Assembly (NCBI GenBank): GCA_963677325.2 | Contig: CAXXGM010000006.1 | Location: 124,001-188,000, forward strand | Direction of reading: 5' to 3' | Source of the DNA: G963677325 sp963677325 | Lineage (GTDB): Bacteria; Bacteroidota; Bacteroidia; Bacteroidales; Prolixibacteraceae | Length of the DNA stretch: 64,000 bases | In this document: positions 35,821-45,104 of the stretch, piece after piece | Layout of the letters: every line of letters starts with the position of its first letter | Numbering within the stretch: position 1 is the stretch's first letter | Made by a program: the position numbers and the translations under genes | Notes under the pieces: model-generated | Told to the model about the DNA's origin: nothing | What the model saw: the letters and a program-made list of their open reading frames with translations, nothing else | The model's database searches: none

Positions 35821-37293
35821 CTAATCCCTGCTGTAATTGGGAGATTCGCTGGTAATTGTTACGTCGTGAGGATGACTTTCTGCTACTCCTGCATGGGTAA
35901 TCCGGACGAATTTGGCTTCGTGTAATTTGAAAATATTATGAGCTCCACAATATCCCATCCCGGCTCTCAATCCACCAACTATCTGATAAAGAACTTCATC
36001 CAACGATCCTTTATATGGGACCCTGGCAACGATTCCTTCGGGCACAAGCTTCTTAATATCATCTTCCATATCCTGGAAATAACGATCTTTTGAACCTTTC
36101 TGCATGGCTTCAATTGATCCCATTCCGCGATAGGATTTATATTTTCGTCCTTGTAAGATGATTGTTTCTCCGGGAGATTCTTCCACACCTGCAAACAAAG
36201 ATCCTGCCATAACACTTTGAGCACCGGCGGCAAGGGCTTTGACAATATCACCCGAATAACGCAGACCTCCGTCAGCAATGATTGGAACGCCGCTGTTCTT
36301 TAAAGCTTTTGCCACAGAATAAATGGCAGATAATTGAGGAATACCCACTCCTGCAATCACACGGGTGGTACAAATAGATCCCGGACCAATCCCGACTTTG
36401 ACTGCATCTGCTCCCGCAAACACCAACTCGGATGCGGCTTCTGCCGTGGCGATATTTCCAACAATAATATCCTTTTCCGGGTATTTATTCTTTGCTTTTT
36501 TCAGCATCTCAAGTACACCTTTGGAATGTCCGTGAGCTGTATCAATAACAATGGCATCAACCTGAGCTTTTACCAATTCATCAATACGGTCCATTGTATC
36601 GCGGGTAACACCTACCGCTGCTGCTACTCTTAATCTCCCTTTAATATCTTTGCAGGCATAAGGTTTATCTTTGGCCTTGGTAATATCCTTATAAGTTACC
36701 AGCCCCATCAGTTTTCCATTCTTATCTATAACGGGAAGCTTCTCGATCTTGTAATTTTTAAATATCTCGGTAGCCTTTTCAAGATCAGTGCTGACTTCGG
36801 TAGTAATCAGATTCTCTGAAGTCATCACTTCGGCAATCGGCCGGTTCATATTACGTTCAAAACGTAAATCACGGTTTGTAACGATTCCCACTAAACGACG
36901 GTCGCCATCGATAACCGGGATTCCCCCGATTTTAAAAGTTTCCATCAATCTTAAAGCATCTGCGACGAGCTTCTCTTTTGAAATGGTAATCGGGTCGAAA
37001 ATCATTCCGTTTTCAGCCCTCTTCACTATATTGACCTGTTTCCCCTGTTCTTCTATGGACATGTTCTTATGCAAAACGCCTATTCCACCCTCACGGGCAA
37101 TGGCAATGGCCATTTTTGATTCGGTCACCGTATCCATAGCTGCTGATACGATAGGCGTATTCAGTTTTATATTGCGGGAAAAATAGGAACTTAGGTCTAC
37201 TTCCCGCGGTAAAACTTCTGAATAAGCTGGTATTAACAGCACATCATCGAAGGTTAAACCCTCGATTACAACTTTATCTGAAAGAAATGACAT
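35821..37293 (-). CDS. guaB: IMP dehydrogenase
   Basis: This enzyme oxidises IMP to XMP with NAD+, the committed step of guanine nucleotide synthesis. The 490-residue protein has the TIM barrel interrupted by a CBS pair (about 95-215). Visible are the opening LTFDDVLLIPAYSEVLP, the catalytic cysteine loop GIGPGSICTTRVIAGVG, IADGGLRYSGDIVKAL, and the flap stretch GMGSIEAMQKGSKDRYFQ. The start is the ATG giving MSFLSDKVVIEG: the longer ATG at 37329 lies inside the promoter word at 37327-37334 and so would not be transcribed. It is monocistronic. Confidence 0.97.
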   Translation of the reverse strand: MSFLSDKVVIEGLTFDDVLLIPAYSEVLPREVDLSSYFSRNIKLNTPIVSAAMDTVTESKMAIAIAREGGIGVLHKNMSIEEQGKQVNIVKRAENGMIFDPITISKEKLVADALRLMETFKIGGIPVIDGDRRLVGIVTNRDLRFERNMNRPIAEVMTSENLITTEVSTDLEKATEIFKNYKIEKLPVIDKNGKLMGLVTYKDITKAKDKPYACKDIKGRLRVAAAVGVTRDTMDRIDELVKAQVDAIVIDTAHGHSKGVLEMLKKAKNKYPEKDIIVGNIATAEAASELVFAGADAVKVGIGPGSICTTRVIAGVGIPQLSAIYSVAKALKNSGVPIIADGGLRYSGDIVKALAAGAQSVMAGSLFAGVEESPGETIILQGRKYKSYRGMGSIEAMQKGSKDRYFQDMEDDIKKLVPEGIVARVPYKGSLDEVLYQIVGGLRAGMGYCGAHNIFKLHEAKFVRITHAGVAESHPHDVTITSESPNYSRD

Positions 37294-37326
37294 GGATATA
37301 AAATTTTGTGTTGACTTTTTGCCATG

Positions 37327-37334
37327 CAAAGTTA
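37327..37334 (-). promoter_or_regulatory. -7 promoter element of guaB
   Basis: On the minus strand the sequence reads TAACTTTG (consensus TAnnTTTG), placing transcription start near 37320 and giving a leader of about 27 nt to the ATG at 37293. It decides between the two candidate starts. Confidence 0.65.
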
Positions 37335-37633
37335 TAAAAAATTAAATATGATTTTTAAAAATTAGTCAAATCAGCTAAATATATATCGTAGAATACTGTA
37401 AATTAAGTTTTTGCATTTATGTCCACAGGACCGTTTACTATGAATTTAACCTGATATTTCCTTCTGTACTTCACTTTTAAAAATTTATTCCGATCAGATC
37501 TTAATAGCATTTTAAATAAATCCTTTCTCACAAAACAATTTAGAAATAAATCCGTAATTTAGTGGTGTAAGAAGTTTTGTGTTATTTCTCTATCTAATTA
37601 ATAATTAAAAAATTTAATAATTAATAATTAATA
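37335..37633. other. AT-rich spacer with TAATAAT-type runs
   Basis: Between divergent guaB and the LOTUS gene. The last 40 bases (about 37595-37633) are repeats of ATTAATA/ATTAATAAT running up to the ATG. No gene or other structure is seen in the rest. Confidence 0.5.
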
Positions 37634-37882
37634 ATGGAATCAACAGAAATTGTCGGGATACTGCGGGAAGCTGTCACAAGCTGCGCAAAATTTGAAGGCT
37701 GGGCCAACCTTGCTGAAGTTGGGGTGGTTCTGAAGGAAAAAGGGATCAATTACGGGAAATTATCCAAATTCATAACAAGATTTCCTGAGGAAGTTGAAAT
37801 CAGGATTGACGATCAGAAACAGCCTCCGGTAGTTTATGCAAGGCTGAAAAATAATGTAGACAATCTCAATCAGGAGGAATAA
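37634..37882 (+). CDS. Small OST-HTH/LOTUS-like domain protein
   Basis: An 82-residue soluble protein consisting of almost nothing but one winged-helix domain of the OST-HTH/LOTUS kind: ILREAVTSC, GWANLAEVGVVLKEKGINYGKLSKFITRFPE and VEIRIDDQKQPPVVYARLK follow the family pattern (helix, G-W-x-x-L-x-x-x-G, K-L-x-x-F/L-I, then a strand ending V-Y-x-R-L). LOTUS domains bind RNA, including G-quadruplexes, and in bacteria usually accompany a NYN nuclease, absent here. A free-standing single domain is unusual. The function is inferred from fold only. Confidence 0.7.
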   Translation: MESTEIVGILREAVTSCAKFEGWANLAEVGVVLKEKGINYGKLSKFITRFPEEVEIRIDDQKQPPVVYARLKNNVDNLNQEE

Positions 37883-37890
37883 ATATTATA

Positions 37891-37909
37891 TCCCTCTTTA
37901 AAAGAGGGA
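37891..37909. other. Short perfect palindrome after the LOTUS gene
   Basis: TCCCTCTTT and AAAGAGGGA flank a single A. It is 8 bp after the stop codon at 37882; no T run, so it may be a weak terminator stem or a protein site. Confidence 0.4.
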
Positions 37910-38012
37910 ATTCCAGGGAAAAAAGATCCGGCCGTTGAAATAAGTTTTCGTCTTGTTTTGACAAGTGGCATTAATAAAATTGATGGTCAACAGATTTGTG
38001 GATCAGAAATGT

Positions 38013-38020
38013 TATTTTTG
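38013..38020 (+). promoter_or_regulatory. -7 element of the nadB-nadC unit
   Basis: TATTTTTG fits TAnnTTTG and lies 31 bp upstream of the nadB ATG. A TTTG occurs at 37995-37998, closer than the usual -33 spacing. Confidence 0.55.
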
Positions 38021-38051
38021 TCGCTTAATGATCCGGGAGAACTTATTTTAA

Positions 38052-39623
38052 ATGAAAATCCTCAAATACGATTATATAGTTGTAGGGAGCGGTCTTGCAG
38101 GATTAGTTGCAGCTTATCATGCTGCTGACCATGGAACTGTAGCTCTGATTTCCAAATCTGAACTCGATATCAGCAACTCATACCAGGCACAGGGAGGAAT
38201 AGCCGCCGCTATTGGTGCAGATGATGATCCTTCTTTCCATTTTACAGATACAATCATTGCAGGCCGGGACCTTTGTGATCACGATGCAGTCAAAATATTG
38301 GTCACTGAAGGATTGGACCGGGTTAAAGATCTCATCCATCTTGGAATGGAGTTTGACAAAGAGAGTGATGGCACCTTTAAACTGGGGCTTGAAGGAGGCC
38401 ATTCCAAAAGAAGGGTCCTTCATGCGGACGGGGATGCCACTGGGAAAATGACCACCAGCTTCATGCTGAAGAAAGTGGCAGAAAAAAATAACATCACCCC
38501 TTTTGAATTCACTACCGTTGTAAAAATTCTCGTCGAAGACGGAGAATGCAAAGGAGTACAAACTTTGCGTTACATAAACGGGGAAAATATAATTTTTCAG
38601 GGCAAAGCTACTATTTTGGCAACCGGAGGCCTTTCAAGGCTCTACAGCCGTTCTACAAATCCTTACACAGCCACCGGTGATGGAATTGCTCTCGCCTGGC
38701 AGGCGGGAGTAAAAGTAGCAGACATGGAATTCATTCAGTTTCATCCAACAGCTTTAGCGATTCCCGGACAAGAGGCCTATCTCATCAGTGAAGCTGTTCG
38801 CGGAGAAGGAGCTTATCTGCTGGATTCCAATGGAATCAGGTTTATGAATGGGTTGCATCCTCTTGCGGAACTGGCTCCAAGGGATGTGGTTTCTTCCGCT
38901 ATCTTCAACCGGATTCAGGAAACAGGATCAAATGTTTTCCTAAGCTTGCGTCACCTTGACAGCAAAAGCATCATTGAGCGGTTCCATTCTATTTATGAAC
39001 ATCTGCTCCAATCCGGTATTGATATGACCCGCGATCTCATTCCGGTAGCTCCGGCAGCGCATTACATGGTAGGAGGAATCCGGACAGATAATTGGGGCCA
39101 AACCAATATTGCCCGCTTATTCGCTTGTGGGGAAGTGGCCTCTACGGGCGTAATGGGTGCAAACCGTCTTGCAAGCAACTCTTTACTTGAATGTCTCGTC
39201 TACAGTAAAAGAGTCGTTCAAAAGGCTCATCAATTAGGTGATCAAGCTACTTTACGAATAATCCCCGAAAAAATAATTCTTTATCAGGAGTCTGAAAATG
39301 AGTTTCTGGAGATTAAAAACGAGTTAGCCAAAATTATGACTAATTGTGTCGGAATTGTCCGAAATGAGCAAGGAATGAAATCAGCTTATTCAAAAATTGA
39401 AGCAATTGCGAAACATTACAGCAATGCAGGCAGAGATTACAATTTCCACAAGATCATAAATCATACTGATCTGTGCCGGATTATTACAATCTCAGCTATT
39501 GAAAGAAAAGAAAGCCGGGGCGGACATGTCAGATCAGATTATCCTGTGGATTCCGCTGATCAATTACATCACCTGATTCAGGAAAAAGACAGGAGCATCT
39601 CGACTGAAAGAGTTCGGAGTTAA
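38052..39623 (+). CDS. nadB: L-aspartate oxidase
   Basis: This FAD enzyme oxidises L-aspartate to iminoaspartate, the first step of de novo NAD synthesis; quinolinate synthase (nadA) is not in the window. The 523-residue protein shows the FAD-binding VVGSGLAGLVAAYHAA at the N-terminus, the SNSYQAQGGIAAA active-site stretch, FIQFHPTAL, EAVRGEGAYLLD, PAAHYMVGGI and ANRLASNSLLECLVYSKR. All are standard for NadB and succinate-dehydrogenase-like flavoproteins; the length is normal. nadC follows 125 bp downstream on the same strand, so the two probably act as one pathway unit. Confidence 0.96.
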   Translation: MKILKYDYIVVGSGLAGLVAAYHAADHGTVALISKSELDISNSYQAQGGIAAAIGADDDPSFHFTDTIIAGRDLCDHDAVKILVTEGLDRVKDLIHLGMEFDKESDGTFKLGLEGGHSKRRVLHADGDATGKMTTSFMLKKVAEKNNITPFEFTTVVKILVEDGECKGVQTLRYINGENIIFQGKATILATGGLSRLYSRSTNPYTATGDGIALAWQAGVKVADMEFIQFHPTALAIPGQEAYLISEAVRGEGAYLLDSNGIRFMNGLHPLAELAPRDVVSSAIFNRIQETGSNVFLSLRHLDSKSIIERFHSIYEHLLQSGIDMTRDLIPVAPAAHYMVGGIRTDNWGQTNIARLFACGEVASTGVMGANRLASNSLLECLVYSKRVVQKAHQLGDQATLRIIPEKIILYQESENEFLEIKNELAKIMTNCVGIVRNEQGMKSAYSKIEAIAKHYSNAGRDYNFHKIINHTDLCRIITISAIERKESRGGHVRSDYPVDSADQLHHLIQEKDRSISTERVRS

Positions 39624-39748
39624 GATCCTTCGATTAAAAATAATTTTCAATCAAAAAATGGATCATTTGCGGAAAAGAAGACCCGTTCATGATTTTTGGA
39701 AATTCGATTTAACTTATTAAAAAACGGAAAGGGAAAGATGGAAGAAAC

Positions 39749-40586
39749 ATGTTGGAAGAAGTAAAACCATTAATTGAATATGCTTTCAGGGAAGATATAG
39801 GTGAAGGAGATATAACGACAAATTCGATCATACCTGGTGACTTAATCACAAGCGCTTCCATGAAAACAAAAGAACCCGGAGTAATTGCCGGCTTAAATAT
39901 AGCGGAATACGTCTTCCATCTTCTTGATCCGGATATTGTTTGGGAGCCATTTGTTACCGATGGCGACCGCGTTGAAAAAGGCCAGATCATTGTAAAAATC
40001 AAAGGCTCCTACCGGGCCCTTTTGACCGGAGAAAGGACTGCTCTGAATTTTTTGCAAAGAATGAGTGGAATTGCAACAGCCACGGCAAAATATGTGCAGG
40101 CTTTAAAAGATTTTAACACGCAAATATTGGATACCAGAAAAACCGTTCCCGGTCTCAGGTTACTGGATAAATATGCTGTTAAAATGGGGGGTGGCACCAA
40201 TCACCGATAGGTCTTTACGACATGGTACTGATAAAAGACAATCACATCAAGGTAGCCGGGGAATCAGAAAAGCTGTTGAACAAATCAGAAAGGAAGCTGG
40301 CAAAAGCATTAAAATTGAGGTAGAGACAACCAATCTTGAGGAAGTTCATGAAGCTCTCGAAATGAAAGTTGACATGATCATGCTCGATAATATGACAAAC
40401 CAAATGATGTCAGAAGCCGTAAAAGCAATCAACGGGAAAGCAAAAGTTGAGGCTTCGGGGAACATGACGCTTGAAAGAATAAAAGAAGTGGCTGAAACCG
40501 GAGTAGACTATATCTCCATAGGTGCCCTGACTCATTCGGTAACAGCAATGGATATCAGTATGAATATCGAAGAAATTAAAGAATGA
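39749..40586 (+). CDS. nadC: Nicotinate-nucleotide pyrophosphorylase (carboxylating), frame interrupted twice
   Basis: NadC turns quinolinate and PRPP into nicotinate mononucleotide. The gene is recognisable end to end: EDIGEGDITTNSI, GERTALNFLQRMSGIAT, LDTRKTVPGLRLLDKYAV, GGGTNHR, then GLYDMVLIKDNHI, then IEVETTNLEEV, DMIMLDNM, VEASGNM and GVDYISIGALTHS. These lie in three successive frames. One base is missing at about 40207-40208 (a premature stop follows GGGTNHR), and a second in the G run 40258-40261. Restoring both gives 279 residues, the normal length. Because the gene is essential in this pathway and neighbours show similar indels, sequence error is likelier than a pseudogene. Confidence 0.88.
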
Positions 40587-40609
40587 AGAATTGAAGAATG
40601 AGGGTTACT

Positions 40610-40637
40610 CGTAATTCGTAATTCGTAATTCGTAATT
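40610..40637. repeat. Heptamer tandem CGTAATT x4
   Basis: Four perfect copies of CGTAATT lie between nadC and coaX, ending 10 bp before the coaX start codon. Length variation here could alter the coaX leader. Confidence 0.9.
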
Positions 40638-40647
40638 AATTTAGTAT

Positions 40648-41381
40648 ATGAACCTTGTGATTGATATAGGAAATACACAGGTTAAGTTTGCGGTTTTCTC
40701 AAATAAGAAGATACTGAAGACCATCATTGAGGAAGAGGTGAATCCTGAAATTGTGGATGAACTGAAAAGAGAATATCCTGATTTGAAGCAGGCAATTTTC
40801 TGCTCTGTAAAAGATATGGATAAAAATTTAACCGCTACCCTCAAAGATAAATTTGACCTTTTTATAGAAATGGGACCTCAGACACCCATCCCTATTGAAA
40901 ATCTGTACGAGACAAAAGAGACACTGGGCCCCGACAGGATTGCGGCCGCAGTCGGTGCCAACAGCTTGTTTCCTTGTTCCAATTTGCTGGTAATCGACGC
41001 AGGTACTGCTATTACTTACGATCTTATCGATGAAAATAACCGTTATCTTGGCGGTAATATTTCTCCTGGACTTGAAATCAGGTTCAAAGCTCTGCATGAG
41101 TTTACAAAAAAATTACCCCTGGTTGAAAGATCTGACAATTTTCCATTAATCGGCAAAACAACCGAAGAGGCTATCCGTTCAGGGGTTCAATCAGGAATAA
41201 TTTCAGAAATAGATGCAATGATTGATAAAATAAAGGATAAATGGATAGATTGCAAACCGATTCTTACCGGAGGTGATTCTTTCTTTTTGATGAGAAATTA
41301 AAAAACACCATCTTTGTAATGTTTGAACTAACACTTTTAGGGTTAAACCGAATTATTGAATACAATGCTGAGAAAAAATAA
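40648..41381 (+). CDS. coaX: Type III pantothenate kinase, frameshifted near its 3' end
   Basis: CoaX phosphorylates pantothenate, the first step of coenzyme A synthesis. Motifs are DIGNTQVKFAVF (phosphate loop), LGPDRIAAAVGA, VIDAGTAITYDLID and GGNISPG. As read, the frame stops at 41301 after ILTGGDSFFLMRN (217 residues). Adding one T to the T5 run at 41284-41288 gives FFFDEKLKNTIFV...LLGLNRIIEYN, the normal CoaX C-terminus, ending at 41381 with 244 residues. The corrected end overlaps the start of the next gene by 17 bp. I take the interruption as a sequence error. Confidence 0.88.
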
Positions 41382-42695
41382 ATTACTTCTTTTATCAGGT
41401 TTGCTCCTGATGCTGCCAATCCTGCTAAAAGCACAAATAAACAGCAGTTCAAGTACCAGTTCCCCTTATTCCAGATTTGGGGTAGGAACATTGGGCCATT
41501 ACAGCCTTGGACGAAGTGAAGCCATGGGTGGAATCGGAATTGGTTTGAGATACCCTTACCAGGTAAATGCAGGAAACCCGGCCTCTTACACCTCTCTTGA
41601 TTCTTTAAGTTTCCTGATGGAATTCGGAGCAAACTCCAAACACACCGAATATGAATCCGCTCTCAGCAAGAACGGTTCGAACAACACCAACTTTGATTAT
41701 CTGGCCTTTTCTTTCCCCGTAAAAAGGTGGTGGGGAACAGCTTTTGGCATTATGCCCTTTTCTCAAAAAGGGTACAGCATCACCCTTAATAGTTCCTCAG
41801 AAAATTTAAATTCGAATTCGATCTTCATTGGATCAGGAGCTTTGTCCAAAGCTTTTATTGGTAACGCATTCAATATCAACAAGAATTTATCTGTAGGTTT
41901 CAATCTTTGGTACATGTTTGGAAATATCATTGATCAAACGTATATCTATTTCCCGGATGATGCGAATGCTTACGATTACCTAAATTCGAAGAGCTTAAAT
42001 GTCCACAATTTTGGATTGACCACAGGGGTACAGTATCATTTTACGACAAAAAATAAAAACACCTGGACTATTGGAGCGGTCTTTGAACCAAAGCAAAATT
42101 CTTGGAATGTCTTATTCAATTTATGAAGAAAGAAGTCTTTTTAAGGGTTCAAGCAATCAAACAGCAATCATCGATACTTTGAAAAATGTTACCACCTCCG
42201 GTCATATTCCCCTTCCTTTAAGTATTGGTTTTGGCATATCCTATTCTTTGAAAGACAGGTTGATCATTGGTGCGGACTACTATCATCAGAAATGGAGCGC
42301 AGGCAGGTAGCCAGGATTATTTTGTCCAACAAGTGGACGAAAACCAGTCAACGCCGGCAGGCACCGTTTTAACAAACATGTCCAGGTATTCAGCTGGAGT
42401 TGAATGGACGCCAAATGAAAATTCGATCACCAGTTACTGGAAAAGATCTCATTTCAGAGGTGGCTTGTTTTTCGACAAAAGTTATCTCCTTCTGAATAAT
42501 AAACAGATAAACGGTTATGGTTTTACTTTCGGACTTGGATTGCCCTTCCCCAGATCGCGTTCGACCTTCAATTTATCAACTGAAATAGGTCAGCTTGGCA
42601 CCACCGGAAATGATCTTTTGCGGGAGAAATACGTTAAATTTACTCTTCATATTTTGATGTATGACAGATGGTTTGTAAAAAGGAGATTCGATTAA
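41365..42695 (+). CDS. Outer membrane beta-barrel protein (OmpP1/FadL-like), frame interrupted
   Basis: An exported barrel with signal peptide (LLLLSGLLLMLPILLKAQ). SSPYSRFGVGTLG, RSEAMGGIGIGLRYPYQVNAGNPASYTSLDSLSF and later strand-rich segments ending in HILMYDRWFVKRRF resemble the FadL/OmpP1 type proteins of Bacteroidota. The chain lies in three frames, with shifts near 42091-42097 (A run) and near 42300-42308. Each is explained by one extra base; removal gives 442 residues. Between coaX and lptC this is the place where Bacteroidota usually carry such a barrel gene. Substrate unknown. Confidence 0.72.
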
Positions 42696-42711
42696 GGCAA
42701 ATCAAGCAACC

Positions 42712-43083
42712 ATGAAAACTTTGTGGATTTCTTTTTTAATGCTAACTTTACTTACATCCGCTTTGGATGGATATGGTAAAACAAGAATCATTAAAGGTAC
42801 CGTATACACCAAAGATGGTAAAGAAGCACGTGGCGTAATTGTGACTGCTGATAAATCCAAAAGTAAATATTATACCAGCTTTGACGGAACGTATGAAATA
42901 AAGGCTAAAACCAATTCGAAATGGCTCAAATTTAATTTCCGTGAAATAGAGGCAAAATTGGGGATTGATACCATACAAAGGGATGTAATAAATTCAGACT
43001 GCCAGCTCAGGAGAAAAAAACTGATTTGGTATTTCAGCAGGGAAACATCCGTTAACACAGAGATAAATTGGTTTTTGTTATAG
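42712..43083 (+). CDS. Small exported CarboxypepD_reg-like protein
   Basis: A 123-residue protein with a signal peptide (FLMLTLLTSALDGYG) and one CarboxypepD_reg-like domain: RIIKGTVYTKDGKEARGVIVTA, YYTSFDGTYEIKA, WLKFNF. The last 25-30 residues are unusual in composition. A one-base insertion near 42988-42993 would instead give KFRLPAQEKKTDLVFQQ and a stop at 43053-43055, so this may be another indel like those in its neighbours; I cannot decide. It lies between the barrel and lptC genes on the same strand. Confidence 0.65.
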   Translation: MKTLWISFLMLTLLTSALDGYGKTRIIKGTVYTKDGKEARGVIVTADKSKSKYYTSFDGTYEIKAKTNSKWLKFNFREIEAKLGIDTIQRDVINSDCQLRRKKLIWYFSRETSVNTEINWFLL

Positions 43084-43114
43084 TATAAGGTTTTTGAAAA
43101 GCAGAAGATAATCG

Positions 43115-43729
43115 ATGAAAGTCCGGAATTTATTTTCGTTTACAGTGGAATTGATACAAATCAGATTCTTTTCTTTTCTAATGATAATTGGATTTTTCGT
43201 GCTCGTATTTTCCTGTCAGTCGAAAGTCAGTTCAGATATTTCTTCTGAAATTATTGAGAAAAAATCAGTTCCTCAGCTTGATGCTGTAAATATTGAGACT
43301 ACCTATAATGATTCAGGGATAATCAGGTATCACCTCACAGCTCCAAGATTGCTGTTTTTCCCTGAAGAGAGAAATTCCAGAAAAGAAGCTTATCGTGAAT
43401 TCCCTGAAGGCTTCCATGTTCAGAAATACGATCAGAATAAAAAAATAGAATCTGAAATGTCGGCCAATTATGGAAAAGAATTTATAAATGAAGGAAGATT
43501 GTATGCCAGCGGAAATGTGATCATGATCAACGCCAAAGGAGATACCCTTCGAACGGAAGAATTGAATTACAAGCAGAAAGAAGATTTAATTTATACTGAC
43601 AGATTTTTCAGTATTACGAAAGCGAGTGGCGATAATATGAACGGAACCGGTGGATTTAAATCGGATGCCCAGATGACCAAATGGACATTTATGAAAACGA
43701 AGGGTCACGTTTATATGGAAGATCAATAA
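43115..43729 (+). CDS. lptC: LPS export protein LptC
   Basis: A 204-residue membrane-anchored periplasmic protein of the LPS transport bridge. The N-terminal hydrophobic segment (FFSFLMIIGFFVLVFSC) may act as an anchor or a lipobox (VFSC). The LptC fold follows: TTYNDSGIIRYHLTAPRLLFFPEE, FPEGFHVQKYDQNKKIESEMSANYG, LYASGNVIMINAKGDTLRTEELNYKQKEDLIYTD. It is 12 bp upstream of the CNNM gene, in the order usual for this phylum. It is functionally linked to the OstA-like protein at 32225-34147. Confidence 0.9.
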   Translation: MKVRNLFSFTVELIQIRFFSFLMIIGFFVLVFSCQSKVSSDISSEIIEKKSVPQLDAVNIETTYNDSGIIRYHLTAPRLLFFPEERNSRKEAYREFPEGFHVQKYDQNKKIESEMSANYGKEFINEGRLYASGNVIMINAKGDTLRTEELNYKQKEDLIYTDRFFSITKASGDNMNGTGGFKSDAQMTKWTFMKTKGHVYMEDQ

Positions 43730-43741
43730 TTTTACTGAAGT

Positions 43742-45008
43742 ATGATGAGTTCAATAACGATCATCCTGATCTCACTCCTTGCATCTACTTTTTTTTCAGG
43801 CATGGAAATAGCCTTTGTCTCATCCGACAAACTGCAGATAGAGCTCGACAAATCAAAGAACATTTTTCACACTGGATTTATAGGAAGATTTATTGAGAAT
43901 CCCGGACAGTATGCAGCCACGATGCTGGTGGGAAATATTCTTGCATTAATCACGTTCAGTTATGCTTCCATCCGTTTTTTTTATCATCTTTTACCCGGAA
44001 TCTCAAATTTATTTCTTTCTATCCTCGTTCAGGCGGCTGTTTCCTCAATTGTTCTGTTAGTGATGTCCTATTTGTTGCCAAAAGCTATTTTCAATATCAA
44101 TCCGAACAGAATTCTTAATTCACTCTCAATACCAGCGGCCTTCTTTTTTTATCTGTTTTACCCGGTAACATGGATTTGTATGACCTTTTCTCAATCTCTT
44201 TCAATTAAATGGTATGGCAGAACCGGAACTCAAATAGATAAAAGAAAAATCTTCGGCAAATTGGACCAGGATATTTTTACCCGGGAGAGTGAAAATTCAA
44301 TGGGTGATGCGCATCATGAACTCGAAAGTGAAATAAAACTATTCAAAAATGCCCTCGATTTTTTCAAAAGTGAGGGTCCGAGACTGCATGATTCAGAGGC
44401 CGGATATGGAAATGATGGAAGAGACCTCTGATCTCGAACAACTGCGACAGAAATTTACTGAAACAGGCTTCTCAAAAATTCTTATTTACCGGGATCACAT
44501 AGATAATATTATTGGATACGTCCATTCATTCGACTTATTTAATCAACCGGAAAACATCAGTTCCTGCTTGAGAGAAGTCTCATTCATCCCCGAAACAATG
44601 GAAGCCAAAAAACTGCTTTCAAAATTGCTCAGAGAACATAAAAGCATTGCCATCGTTGTGGATGAATTCGGCGGAACAGCCGGCATGATCACGACCGAAG
44701 ATATTCTGGAAGAAATCTTCGGGGAAATAGAAGACGAACACGACAAACCCGGTATAACTTCCAAAAAAATTGATGATAACAGGTATATCTTTTCGGGAAG
44801 ATTGGAAATTGAAGCCATAAACGAAATGTATGACCTTAATTTACATACCGGTACATCCTACGAAACCATCGCCGGTTATATCTTGTTTCACTATTCCAGC
44901 TTTCCAAAAACCAATGCCATCATACAAATCGGCAAACATGAATTCAGAATTTTAAGGAGCTCAAAGACCAGTATTGAACTTGTAGAAATGAGGATATTGG
45001 AAAAATGA
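43742..45008 (+). CDS. CNNM/hemolysin family (CorC-type) membrane protein, frame interrupted
   Basis: A DUF21 membrane domain (about 1-150; STFFSGMEIAFVSSDKLQIELDK) is followed by a CBS pair (about 210-330; VRDCMIQRPDMEMM, LLREHKSIAIVVDEFGGTAGMITTEDILEEIFGEI) and a CorC/HlyC C-terminal domain (RYIFSGRLEIEAINEMY). The family covers Mg2+/Co2+ efflux proteins and the gliding protein GldE; neither role can be chosen here. The frame shifts at the T6 run 44359-44364. Dropping one T joins NALDF to SKVRVRDCM and gives 421 residues. The shift is probably a sequence error. Confidence 0.87.
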
Positions 45009-45104
45009 TAAAATAGGTAAGGATAAGCTAAGGTTTAAAACTCTAAAAATATTATCTTCGTACCCTTGTAAACTTTAACGTTATTAATAAAGTACATAAT
45101 ATCG

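Noticed and set aside
37294..37329. Upstream ATG for guaB at 37329
   Set aside because: It overlaps the promoter word at 37327-37334, so the codon would not be in the mRNA; the ATG at 37293 matches the family start.
42071..42310. Separate small gene between the two parts of the barrel gene
   Set aside because: Its translation continues the barrel protein in another frame; it is the middle piece of an interrupted gene.
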